A stretch of DNA of 64,000 bases, from the NCBI RefSeq assembly GCF_004358205.1, contig NZ_SMYO01000008.1, positions 124,001 through 188,000 on the forward strand, given 5' to 3'. Numbering within the stretch: position 1 is the stretch's first letter; each line of letters opens with the position of its first letter. Shown in pieces: positions 36,431 through 44,157 of the stretch. Made by a program: the position numbers and the translations under genes. The DNA is from Bacillus salipaludis. Its GTDB lineage: Bacteria; Bacillota; Bacilli; Bacillales_B; DSM-18226. A model generated the notes under the pieces. It worked only from the letters and a program-made list of their open reading frames with translations, was not told the origin of the DNA and did not search any database.

Positions 36431-37675
36431 TTACATTTCTTCCGTTCCTTTTAATACCGAAGAAGAGCGCTTAAATAAAGGCACTAAGGCCAGCACCCCT
36501 ACAATAAATAACAGGGCTGAAGCTTCATACATGGTTAGAAGCGAAAATGTTTTTTTCAACCATCCGCTCGCACTCATGGAAATTACCATCGTTCCCATAA
36601 ACATCGGGTTTAAGATCCCATTAACCCTTCCGATAAAAGCAGCCTCAGTATTTTGCAGAATCATCGTGTTAATCCCGATATGAATGCACGGCATGAACAG
36701 TCCGCTGATAAATTGGGCTGTCAAGGTCAGCCATAATTGATCTGATACCCCCATTACGAAGAATCCGATTGCACTTACGGACATTCCAAGCGCAAGCAGG
36801 ATTTGCGGTGGGGTTTTTTTCGCAAGACCAATTGTCAGGCCTCCTCCTAAAATCATCCCTATTCCAAAAGCAGCCATCAGCCATTGCAGCTGTTCTTTTG
36901 GTAGCCCAAGACGTTCGGTAACAAGGAAAACAGCTAATGGTTGGGTAAGCCCTAACCCTAAGCCTGCAGCAGCAAAACATCCGCCAAGAAGTGTTAATGC
37001 ACGACTGTTCCAAACATAACGGAATCCTGCCTTCATTTCATTTAGAAGCGTGGTCTTCTCTTGATTTTCCTCACTCTCTTTATCAGGAGGCAGCATGAAT
37101 AAAATGGCTGCAGACAACAGAAATGCAATTCCCATGATGGCGATTGCAGCATTAATGCCGTAATGCTGAAACACAAAGGTTCCAATAATTGGACCGAGAA
37201 TCATAAACAAAGCGAATACCGTTTGGTACATCGACATCCCCATTTGGATCAATTCTTCTTTGACATGAATCTTGAATAGCTTCATTCCAGATGGTTGTGA
37301 AAACTGCGATAGAATCGATGAAACAAGGGTCGCAAAGAAAATGACCTTCCAACTTCCGAAAAGAAGTGTCAATAAGACAACAAAAATCGACAGTGCGCTA
37401 AGAAAATCGCACCAAATCATGGTACGCTTTGGACGCCAGCGGTCTGCAAAGGTTCCGCCAATAAAGGAAAACAAAAAGATCGGGGCAAATTCCGCTACAG
37501 AAATAAGCGAAACGGCTACTGGATTTTCATGAGTTCGTTCAATGACATAAAGTAAAATTGAATAGTTACGTACCCAGATACCAATTTGCAGGAAAAATAC
37601 GGATAAGAGAATGGTACGAATAACCTGGTTTCGAAACAACGCTCCGACAGTGATATCTGATTTTGTTTTTTCCAT
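36431..37675 (-). CDS. MFS efflux transporter (MFS_3 / macrolide-efflux-like)
   Basis: A 414-residue, 12-helix exporter. The LRNQ-like opening, FIGGTFADRWRPKRTMIWCD in loop 2-3 and VSSILSQFSQPSGMKLF fit the MFS_3 group that includes macrolide-efflux MefA-like and YfiS/YkuC-type drug exporters. The start ATG follows GGAGG by seven T. That GGAGG and T-run are part of a hairpin in a ~200-base leader, so expression is probably induced by an attenuation mechanism. The drug is unknown. Confidence 0.83.
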   Translation of the reverse strand: MEKTKSDITVGALFRNQVIRTILLSVFFLQIGIWVRNYSILLYVIERTHENPVAVSLISVAEFAPIFLFSFIGGTFADRWRPKRTMIWCDFLSALSIFVVLLTLLFGSWKVIFFATLVSSILSQFSQPSGMKLFKIHVKEELIQMGMSMYQTVFALFMILGPIIGTFVFQHYGINAAIAIMGIAFLLSAAILFMLPPDKESEENQEKTTLLNEMKAGFRYVWNSRALTLLGGCFAAAGLGLGLTQPLAVFLVTERLGLPKEQLQWLMAAFGIGMILGGGLTIGLAKKTPPQILLALGMSVSAIGFFVMGVSDQLWLTLTAQFISGLFMPCIHIGINTMILQNTEAAFIGRVNGILNPMFMGTMVISMSASGWLKKTFSLLTMYEASALLFIVGVLALVPLFKRSSSVLKGTEEM

Positions 37676-37710
37676 AAAAAAACCTCCATATTCCTAACCT
37701 GGACAGGAGG
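37676..37710 (-). promoter_or_regulatory. Attenuator hairpin that hides the MFS ribosome site
   Basis: On the minus strand CCTCC (37710-37706) pairs with GGAGG (37687-37683), the gene's own ribosome site, with an inner TCC/GGA, and seven T follow directly before the ATG. It could stop transcription or block translation. Confidence 0.6.
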
Positions 37711-37784
37711 CAAAACATACACAAAATGGGCATAGTACATTAAATTTCCCTGTACTCCCCATAGGTTATGTAAAAAAGTCCGCA

Positions 37785-37841
37785 CTAATCCTATCCAGAA
37801 ATATTTTCGTTGATACGAATTTTTTCTTACAATAGGATTAG
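37785..37841 (-). promoter_or_regulatory. Upstream leader hairpin with ten-base arms
   Basis: CTAATCCTAT and ATAGGATTAG face each other across 37 bases. The first arm overlaps the stop codon of an 11-codon uORF, so a stalled ribosome would prevent the pairing. Confidence 0.55.
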
Positions 37842-37873
37842 TAGATCATCGGCTTAATGGTCACCCTTTTCAT
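37838..37873 (-). CDS. 11-residue leader peptide (uORF)
   Basis: ATG at 37873 opens a short frame, MKRVTIKPMIY, ending at TAA 37838 within the first hairpin arm. The predicted promoter would start the RNA only about eight bases upstream, so it would be nearly leaderless. Stalling here is the expected trigger of attenuation in antibiotic-induced genes. No ribosome site is seen, which lowers confidence. Confidence 0.4.
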   Translation of the reverse strand: MKRVTIKPMIY

Positions 37874-37887
37874 AAATAGTAAGTTAA

Positions 37888-37915
37888 TACTACTTTAATT
37901 TGAGTGAATAATCAA
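37888..37915 (-). promoter_or_regulatory. Predicted promoter of the MFS efflux gene
   Basis: Minus-strand TTGATT (37915-37910) and TAGTAT (37893-37888), spacer 16. Confidence 0.5.
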
Positions 37916-38021
37916 GAAAAATTTGTAATTAAATGGTAAGAGTAGACACCCTTTAAGGAAGGGTATTATTGACACCAAAACATACTAGGCATCAATAAAG
38001 AGTTTACCCAATCACAAAAAA

Positions 38022-38330
38022 CTATCTGTATCTTCTATCCCCTCCACAGGTGAGTGATGTTTTCATTTTCATAAATTCATACATGAGATTTGCGTTTCTT
38101 CCTTTTTGTGTATGTGGATTTCTTTTATAGCGCAGACATTCCATGAATTCATAATCACATTGGCAAGGGGATATTCCATAATCGAGGCAGGTGTCATGTC
38201 TATAGCAGCAGTAATCAACATCATTTATCGGTGCACCAGGACCACTGCAACCCGGACCACACCATCTATATTCCGGGAAAATACAGATTGGAAAAAGACT
38301 TTTTCGTTTCTTTCTTCCTTGCACCATCAT
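38022..38330 (-). CDS. Phospholipase A2-like small protein
   Basis: A 102-residue, Cys-rich basic protein. The motif WCGPGCSGPGAPINDVDYCC then YRHDTCLDYG joins a Gly-rich calcium-binding-like loop to the HD catalytic pair with flanking cysteines, as in secreted and parvovirus VP1-type phospholipase A2 domains. Similar short proteins occur in bacilli. It has no signal peptide that I can see, so it may act inside, be packaged in the spore, or leave by lysis. A GGGGGG lies a few bases upstream of tandem ATG codons at 38330 and 38327. Lipase activity is inference from the motif. Confidence 0.7.
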   Translation of the reverse strand: MMVQGRKKRKSLFPICIFPEYRWCGPGCSGPGAPINDVDYCCYRHDTCLDYGISPCQCDYEFMECLRYKRNPHTQKGRNANLMYEFMKMKTSLTCGGDRRYR

Positions 38331-38433
38331 CACCCCCCAAATTATAATTTATATATATAAATATGTAGAAATTATAAAAATGAAATGGCAAATCCCCAAC
38401 TTGTACATATTCCTCTTTTTTATAATAAAGAGC

Positions 38434-38606
38434 TGTTAAACTTGGTTGTTGATTTCCGCTCCAGGATGCTCGCTTTCCGCGGGGCTGGCGGTGAGCCTCC
38501 TCGGCGCTTAAGCGCCTGTGGGGTCTCACCTGTCCCGCTGCTCCCGCAGGAGTCTCGCACCTTCCGCTCCAATCAACGTTTTCAAAATCAACATTGTCCT
38601 ATAACA
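38434..38606 (-). repeat. 173-bp GC-rich palindromic element, family B copy 1
   Basis: The ends TGTTAAACTTGGTTGTTGATTT and AAAATCAACATTGTCCTATAACA are imperfect inverted repeats. The centre includes TTTCCGCTCCAGG, GAGCCTCCTCGGCGC, GGGGTCTCACCTGTCCC and GCAGGAGTCTCGCACCTTCC. The reverse complement of the same 173-bp unit is at 63605-63777. It has no coding capacity and looks like a MITE or large REP unit. Confidence 0.85.
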
Positions 38607-38710
38607 CGGACTATAATAAAAAGAAGGCTAGAAGCATTAACCAACATATTTTCTTCGCTGAAAAAGCAAACTAAAAACTGCTGCTCATAATACAAGGGAG
38701 TTGGTTTTAG

Positions 38711-39121
38711 TTGAAATGGCATATGAGACTTTTATCGATGATTCAAAAAAAAGAAGATAAAAAAATCGCTCTTGCAGTTGATACCTCATCCGTTGAAGTA
38801 CAAACAATTCTAATTAATAACATTGTTAAGCTATTCGAAACCGTTAAGCCTGATACCCTTCTCGTCCAAGCCGATTTCAAAATACGTAGTATTACCCCGG
38901 TTAAATCAGACACCATCAAATATTATACACATGGAAAAGCCTCTTATACAGATGTATTAGAATGGGCCGAAAAGGAAAAGATTGATACCTTATTCTACAT
39001 AACCGACGTAACCGGTTATATTTATGAAGAAATCACAAAGGTGGAATACGAGCTATACTGGCTGGTCCCAGATGAATTTTTGCCAAAAGTCCCTTTTGGG
39101 AAAGCCATAAAGATTGCTTAA
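38711..39121 (+). CDS. VWA-like (DUF2201 C-terminal type) domain protein, probable remnant
   Basis: A 136-residue protein. KKIALAVDTSSVEVQTILIN resembles the opening strand of the VWA-like domain that ends DUF2201 metallopeptidase-like proteins, and TLFYITDVTGYIYEE stands where the family has its second metal-site strand (TDG). Normal family members are ~400 residues with an N-terminal metallopeptidase part and sit next to a MoxR-type ATPase; neither is here, and the usual DxSxS site is only DTSS. A truncated or specialised copy is likely. The start is TTG at 38711 with AAGGGAG ten bases upstream. Confidence 0.6.
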   Translation: MKWHMRLLSMIQKKEDKKIALAVDTSSVEVQTILINNIVKLFETVKPDTLLVQADFKIRSITPVKSDTIKYYTHGKASYTDVLEWAEKEKIDTLFYITDVTGYIYEEITKVEYELYWLVPDEFLPKVPFGKAIKIA

Positions 39122-39125
39122 AAGA

Positions 39126-39154
39126 AAAAAAGGTGCCCGAGGCACCTTTTTTAT
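39126..39154. terminator. Bidirectional terminator
   Basis: AAAAAGGTGCC and GGCACCTTTTTT around a three-base loop, between convergent genes. Confidence 0.88.
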
Positions 39155-40402
39155 TTACGCCACTTGCTCTTCACCAGAGTCATCGAGCTTGTGACCTTCC
39201 CATTTTGTAATCACAATAGCAGCCAAGGAGTTTCCAACCACGTTCACGCATGTACGGGCCATGTCTAAAATCCGGTCGATACCTGCAATAAAGGCAAGAC
39301 CTTCAACGGGAATGCCGACCGTTCCTAAAGTTGCTAGTAAAACAACAAACGATACACCCGGAACCCCGGCAATACCTTTTGATGTAATCATTAATACCAA
39401 TACTAAGGTGATTTGATGGCCAATACTCATATGAATTCCATACATTTGTGCAAGAAACAATGCTGCAATCGCCTGGTAAAGTGTTGATCCATCAAGGTTA
39501 AAGGAATATCCTGTTGGAATAACAAACGATGTAATCGCTTTTGGACATCCGAGCTTCTCCATTTTTTCCATGATTTTTGGTAACACAGTTTCGGAGCTTG
39601 CGGTTGAATAACCTAAGAGCAATTCGTCCTTCAAATACTTTAGGAATTTAAAGATATTAACTCCAACGAGTTTTGCCACAAGTCCGAGCACAACCAGAAT
39701 AAAGAAGAACATCGCACCATATACCACGATTACAAGTTTTCCAAGTGGTATTAAGGAGCTTAAACCAAATTTAGAGACTGTAACCCCAATTAAGGCAAAT
39801 ACACCAAGCGGCGCAACCTTCATAACTTGATTCGTCACGTAAAACATGGCCTCGGCTGTTCCTTTAAAGAAATTCACAATCGGGGTTCCTTTTTCTCCAA
39901 TTGCCGCAACTCCAAGCCCGAACATAACGGAGAAGAAAATAATTGCAAGCATGTCGCCATTCGCAAGTGACTGCATGATATTAGTTGGGACAATATTGAC
40001 AAATGTGTCAACCATAGAATGTGTTTCTGTGGTTTTTGCGGTTTCTACATACGTATTTATATCAGTTTTCGTTAAACGGGACATATCCACTCCGGAACCC
40101 GGATGAAATAAATTTGCTGCTAAAAGACCGATTACAATTGCTACGGTCGTAACAATTTCAAAATATAGTAGTGTTTTTCCCCCAAGCTTTCCTAACGATT
40201 TCATATCACCCGTACCAGCAACACCAACGATCAAGCTTGAGACAACAATCGGGATGACAATCATTTTAATTAAACGAATAAAAATATTCCCAATTGGCTG
40301 CAAATAAGTTTCAACATGTGGGTTTCCATAAAAAATGGCACCGACAATGATACCTAAGGCTAACCCAATGAAAATTTGCCATGCTAAGCTAATTTTCCTC
40401 AT
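39155..40402 (-). CDS. gltT: Glutamate/aspartate:cation symporter (DAACS family)
   Basis: A 415-residue symporter of the dicarboxylate/amino acid:cation family. The start MRKISLAWQIFIGLALGIIV, the RLIKMIVIPIVVSSLI helix, the re-entrant loop STASSETVLPKIMEKMEKLG, and the ligand motif DGSTLYQAIAALFLAQ are all present. MARTCVNVVGNSLAA near the end holds the conserved Asp/Arg/Asn set for amino-acid binding. It seems closer to B. subtilis GltT than GltP from memory. Monocistronic; imports glutamate or aspartate with H+ or Na+. Confidence 0.9.
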   Translation of the reverse strand: MRKISLAWQIFIGLALGIIVGAIFYGNPHVETYLQPIGNIFIRLIKMIVIPIVVSSLIVGVAGTGDMKSLGKLGGKTLLYFEIVTTVAIVIGLLAANLFHPGSGVDMSRLTKTDINTYVETAKTTETHSMVDTFVNIVPTNIMQSLANGDMLAIIFFSVMFGLGVAAIGEKGTPIVNFFKGTAEAMFYVTNQVMKVAPLGVFALIGVTVSKFGLSSLIPLGKLVIVVYGAMFFFILVVLGLVAKLVGVNIFKFLKYLKDELLLGYSTASSETVLPKIMEKMEKLGCPKAITSFVIPTGYSFNLDGSTLYQAIAALFLAQMYGIHMSIGHQITLVLVLMITSKGIAGVPGVSFVVLLATLGTVGIPVEGLAFIAGIDRILDMARTCVNVVGNSLAAIVITKWEGHKLDDSGEEQVA

Positions 40403-40910
40403 CTATATCTCCCCTTTTGTGAATGTAATCAAGCTGTTTTGAAATACAACTTGAGGATGTTAAAAAACCGGAGTAAAGAAAGATATTATTTCAATATAAC
40501 GCTTTCAATATCTAGCATAAAGGATTTACAGCCTTATATCAATGAAAAACTCCTGGAAGTTGAATAAAAGTTCACGTTTCATTCGCTATCCCAATATAAA
40601 ATTCAATTGATTTATTCTTTCCGTTTGTTGAATATTATTTTCTTAATTTGAATTAATATCCTCAAATTATAATAGGAAATACGTTCAATTTGGCCAAATT
40701 TTCCGAGTGGAATTTTTGAAAGTGTGCTAAAGATATTGGCAATCATACCTGATGGACTGGTCGTTCTAAAATAGTACGAATGAAGCAAAAGCTAAAAGCC
40801 TGTACCAAAAACAGGTGTTGCAGCACCTTCTTTATAAGATGAACAACCCACAACAAACAACAGAAGCTCAAATTCCGAGCTTCTTTTTTTATAAAAACAG
40901 AAAAATCACC
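40403..40910. other. 508-bp intergenic region with an orphan plus-strand terminator
   Basis: I find no credible gene. At 40863-40890 GAAGCTC/GAGCTTC with seven T is a good plus-strand terminator, but no plus-strand ORF precedes it. CCTGT/ACAGG forms another small hairpin near 40798-40815. The left part should hold the gltT promoter. A small RNA ending at ~40890 is possible. Confidence 0.4.
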
Positions 40911-41372
40911 CTATGAAAAATGGAGGATAATTTTTCGAATGACCATACCAATGAATAATCCAGGAATCATAAACAAGATCGGAAGCCATACAGGACCGAA
41001 TAGAACCCCAAATAATATAAGGGTATTGGAATACATACAGCCAACCGTTACAAAATAGGCAGCAAACACAAAAGGTATAAATGAATATCGGTCCTTCCCA
41101 CCTCCAGCATCCTTCCATGCATCCCACATGGCGAAAAAATATAAACATGGATAAAACATTAGCCATTGATAGTTCGTCTCTTGGATTGCTTTTACGATTT
41201 CTCCTTGAAAACTTAACATGATAATCGTATTAAAATGGGCTTTGACATTGATCAAAAATTCTAATCCGACAAATAATAGCCCTTTTAGATATTTACCATT
41301 TAGAAGCTGCCCAAATCCAGGGAGGGCAATACTCCAAAAAAGCATTTCAACTTTGCGGTCACTTTTTCCCAT
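40911..41372 (-). CDS. Conserved four- to five-helix membrane protein
   Basis: A 153-residue membrane protein opening with LFWSIALPGFGQLLNGKYLKGLLF, the PGxGQxxNGxxxKG motif also seen at the start of MdxF and in TM2-type proteins. Helices follow around residues 50-60, 70-85, 95-110 and 120-145, the last GPVWLPILFMIPGLFIGMV. I do not recognise a named function. It stands alone on the minus strand. Confidence 0.62.
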   Translation of the reverse strand: MGKSDRKVEMLFWSIALPGFGQLLNGKYLKGLLFVGLEFLINVKAHFNTIIMLSFQGEIVKAIQETNYQWLMFYPCLYFFAMWDAWKDAGGGKDRYSFIPFVFAAYFVTVGCMYSNTLILFGVLFGPVWLPILFMIPGLFIGMVIRKIILHFS

Positions 41373-41684
41373 TGTCTTCCCAACTTTACCATTAAACTTT
41401 TTTTGAATGAGGTTTTATTACAGAAAAGTCCTTATTCTGTATTTTGAACCATTATACTTTTTCTATGAGTACAAAGCCTTTTTTTTAGGTATATATAAAA
41501 TGAAAGAGCCTCAATGATGGAATTTAGTATGGTTGGACATTAAAAAAAGTCTGGGAATACTTTGTACGATGACGGGGGTTATATTTTGATTGAAAATGTC
41601 TGCTTGAAGAACCACTTTTGTCTGCTGACCGTGATAAATTTGCAAAAGAATAGATAAAAGACCCCAAGTCAACTTGGGGTTTTT
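41373..41684. other. Intergenic region ending in a strong hairpin
   Basis: ACCCCAAGT/ACTTGGGGT at 41661-41680 is followed by seven T on the plus strand and CTTTT on the minus strand; it probably terminates the minus-strand coat gene. The rest is AT-rich. A 23-codon plus-strand ORF behind GGGGG (near 41588) is possible but unsupported. Confidence 0.6.
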
Positions 41685-41963
41685 TTACGATTTCTGTGCA
41701 AGATTAAATGCTGTGTCAGCTGCTGTTAAATCTACCTGAAGCTGGTCGCCCAATTCATGTGGATGATAATATCCCCTTGCCATCATAAAGTTGGTGATTT
41801 TTTCATGAGTTTCAACGGCATCCCGTAATTGCTCCCGAAGGGCTTCTCTTAATTCCAGAGTGGCTGCCTCTGTAATCGCCGCAGCATAATTTCGCACCCC
41901 CGATTTGACCGATATCAAGAAATCCGTTGCAATTACTTGGTCTGTCATTCCACCCATTCCCAT
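41685..41963 (-). CDS. Spore coat protein, CotF-like
   Basis: A 92-residue helical protein with the coat-F domain: DQVIATDFLISVKSGVRNYA, then AITEAATLELREALREQLRD, HEKITNFMMARGYYHPHEL and DLTAADTAFNLAQ. These proteins are laid into the spore coat and are present in several copies in Bacillus, for example YraD-YraG. The normal upstream region is missing: its start touches the start of a divergent copy with no spacer, so the first Met codons have only GGGTGG inside the ORF as a ribosome site. Confidence 0.78.
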   Translation of the reverse strand: MGMGGMTDQVIATDFLISVKSGVRNYAAAITEAATLELREALREQLRDAVETHEKITNFMMARGYYHPHELGDQLQVDLTAADTAFNLAQKS

Positions 41964-42245
41964 TTATCAGTGAAAACCGGAATACGAAATTACAGTTTTG
42001 CGATTACCGAAACAACTAATCCCGAGCTAAGAAACGCACTGTACAAGCAAATGGATGCAGCTATTGACTTACATGGAGAAATTAAAGATTTGATGATAAA
42101 AAGAGGCTGGCTTCACCCCTTTGATTTCAACGAACAAATACCGATTGATTTAAAGGCAGTCCAAACCGCAGTACAAATTGCCCAGCTCAATCTTTTCCCA
42201 AATGACACTGACAGACGCGGCATGTTTGCTACACCAAATAAATAA
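41937..42245 (+). CDS. CotF-like spore coat protein, 5'-truncated
   Basis: This frame holds most of a second coat-F domain: VKTGIRNYSFAITETTNPEL, then ALYKQMDAAIDLHGEIKDLM, KRGWLHPFDFNEQIPIDLKA. The DQVIATDFLI segment that should precede it is absent, replaced by the other gene's start region read backwards. Possible starts are TTG 41937 or GTG 41970; neither has a ribosome site. It is followed after 18 bases by adhB, as in the B. subtilis yraF-adhB pair. It may be a silent remnant. Confidence 0.62.
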   Translation: MVCHSTHSHLSVKTGIRNYSFAITETTNPELRNALYKQMDAAIDLHGEIKDLMIKRGWLHPFDFNEQIPIDLKAVQTAVQIAQLNLFPNDTDRRGMFATPNK

Positions 42246-42263
42246 CAGGAAGGAGTGATTACA

Positions 42264-43400
42264 GTGAAAGCCGTAACGTATCAAGGCATCAAGAATGTGC
42301 AAGTGAAAGAGGTAAAAGATCCTTCCATTAAAAATGCCGATGATATTATTGTAAAAGTTACCTCCTCGGCCATTTGCGGTTCTGACTTACATCTAATTCA
42401 TGCCATGATTCCCAATTTGCCGACCGATTATGTGATTGGGCACGAACCAATGGGCGTGGTTGAGGAGGTTGGTCCTGAGGTCACAAGTTTGAAAAAAGGC
42501 GACCGAGTTATCATTCCTTTTAATGTGAGCTGCGGCCACTGCTGGTATTGTACACATGATTTGACAAGTCAATGTGACAATGGAAACCCCCATGGCCAAG
42601 GTTCAGGTTTCTTTGGCTATTCAGAAACCACGGGTGGATATGCCGGTGGCAAGGCAGTATTCATGCGGGTCCCATTCTGAAACTTTACTCCCTTTAAAAT
42701 TCCCGATAATTGTGAAGTCGAAGACGAAAAATTAGTGCTGCTTGCTGATGCAGCACCAACCGCCTACTGGAGTGTAGATCATGCAGGTGTAAAGGATGGC
42801 GATACCGTCATTGTCCTAGGCTGCGGCCCCGTTGGCTTGTTGGCACAAAAATTCTCTTGGTTAAAGGGTGCTAAACGTGTTATTGCTGTTGATTATGTTG
42901 GGTACCGTCTCGAGCATGCAAAACGGACGAACAAGGTTGAGATTGTTAATTTTGAAGATCATGAAAATGTCGGGGATTACCTCCTTGAGATTACCAAGGG
43001 CGGAGCCGACATCGTGATTGATGCGATTGGAATGGATGGAAAAATGACCCCGCTCGAGTTTCTTGCTTCCGGGTTAAAGCTGCATGGCGGTTCAATGGGT
43101 GCAATTGTAATTGCAAGTCAGGCCGTAAGAAAAGGCGGAACGATTCAGCTTACGGGAGTTTACGGCGGCAGGTACAACGCCTTCCCGCTTGGTTATATTT
43201 TCCAACGGAATGTTGATATTAAAACTGGGCAGGCCCCAGTCATTCCGTATATGCCGTTCCTTTACGATATGATTAATGGAGGAAAAATGGATCCAAGCGA
43301 TATCATCACCCATGTCCTTCCATTGGATCAGGCAAAGCATGGGTATGAGGTGTTTGATACAAAAACTGAAGACTGTATTAAGGTGATTTTACGGCCATGA
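42264..43400 (+). pseudogene. adhB: Zinc-dependent alcohol dehydrogenase (AdhB-like), interrupted by an opal codon
   Basis: One frame from GTG 42264 (AGGAAGGA upstream) to 43400 encodes a ~378-residue medium-chain dehydrogenase, except TGA at 42678-42680. Before it are the catalytic zinc motif SSAICGSDLHLIH, GHEPMGVVEEVG, and CGHCWYC for the structural zinc. After it, NFTPFKIPDN continues, then VIVLGCGPVGLLAQK (NAD fold). The family reads RVPFANF here, so a sense codon was lost; GGA to TGA is one possible route. The neighbours are coat-F genes, as in the yraGF-adhB-yraED cluster. Without read-through it would be inactive. Confidence 0.86.
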
Positions 43401-43436
43401 TGGTGTTGGGGAAAAAATTTATTTATTCATCTGCTA

Positions 43437-43516
43437 TTTTGTCCCCTATACTGCTTATTGGAAACCCTATTCTTGATTTGGGTGAATTTTTTGTCCCCTA
43501 TAGCGCTTATTGGAGA
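43437..43516. repeat. Two copies of TTTTGTCCCCTATA-GCTTATTGGA, 52 bp apart
   Basis: TTTTGTCCCCTATA, two variable bases, then GCTTATTGGA occurs at 43437 and 43489. The gap 43401-43712 after adhB holds nothing else but the approach to the yjcZ-like genes. Confidence 0.65.
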
Positions 43517-43712
43517 CACATTCCCCGGTTCTCCCATCACTTTTTTCCCTAATCACAGAACCTCGAAGTTTATAACACGTTGCCTTTTACCTATGAAGTA
43601 ATTCCTTTTTTTCATAAGATTTCTTCACATCTTCCTGAAATAGGTATATGCCCTTCCATTATTTTCATCCATTACATATTTTGTTAGTACCTAAATCAGG
43701 AGGTGTAATACG

Positions 43713-43811
43713 ATGTCTGATGGATACGCTGGAGGATTTGCATTGATTGTTGTATTGTTTATCCTCCTTATTATTGTAGGAGCTGCATATATTGGAGGCT
43801 GCTTCTATTAA
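43713..43811 (+). CDS. YjcZ-family sporulation peptide
   Basis: A 32-residue protein: a short Gly-rich start ([14 protein letters not shown]) running into one hydrophobic helix ([15 protein letters not shown]) and ending CFY. This is the YjcZ family of small spore-associated membrane peptides, found in several copies in Bacillus. AGGAGGTG lies upstream. A second member follows 36 bases later. Confidence 0.85.
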   Translation: MSDGYAGGFALIVVLFILLIIVGAAYIGGCFY

Positions 43812-43847
43812 GAAATAAATGTACTTAATCTTGAAAGGGGGATTATT

Positions 43848-43985
43848 ATGTTTGGCTACGGTGGATTTGGATATGGTTATGGCGGATGCGGTTACGGCGG
43901 ATTCGGTTATGGTGCTGGCGGTTTTGCCTTAATCGTAGTATTATTTATTCTTTTAATCATCGTTGGAGCAGTTTGCTTCTATTAA
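43848..43985 (+). CDS. YjcZ-family sporulation peptide, Gly/Tyr-rich
   Basis: A 45-residue paralogue of the preceding gene. An N-terminal stretch of [16 protein letters not shown] repeats leads into the same membrane helix ([17 protein letters not shown]) and the ending CFY. AAAGGGGG lies just upstream and a strong terminator follows. Likely expressed in the mother cell or spore as for other YjcZ proteins; this is from family knowledge. Confidence 0.87.
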   Translation: MFGYGGFGYGYGGCGYGGFGYGAGGFALIVVLFILLIIVGAVCFY

Positions 43986-44015
43986 TAGAAAAAGTTTGTT
44001 TTAAAAAAATACTTT

Positions 44016-44048
44016 AAAGCAATGCAAAAAAACTTGCATTGCTTTTTA
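44016..44048 (+). terminator. Terminator after the yjcZ pair
   Basis: AAAGCAATGCA pairs with TGCATTGCTTT and further T residues follow. Confidence 0.88.
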
Positions 44049-44157
44049 TATTTATTAAAACACAAAGAAATGAACCCGGATCATTTTTCAATTGGGCATT
44101 CCTCCAAGTGAATAGTTCTATAAGGAATAGAAACCCTATTTAGTGGAGGTGGAATCA

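Noticed and set aside
36431..38330. Defence island or prophage fragment
   Set aside because: The PLA2-like gene, the MFS exporter and the leader have no integrase, terminase, restriction or toxin-antitoxin partners nearby.
41588..41656. A 23-codon plus-strand ORF after GGGGG
   Set aside because: The ribosome site is only G-rich, the product has no features, and the following hairpin is explained by the minus-strand coat gene.
42678..42680. Selenocysteine codon in adhB
   Set aside because: The family does not use Sec at this place, no SECIS-like hairpin is evident just downstream, and Bacillaceae usually lack the Sec machinery.
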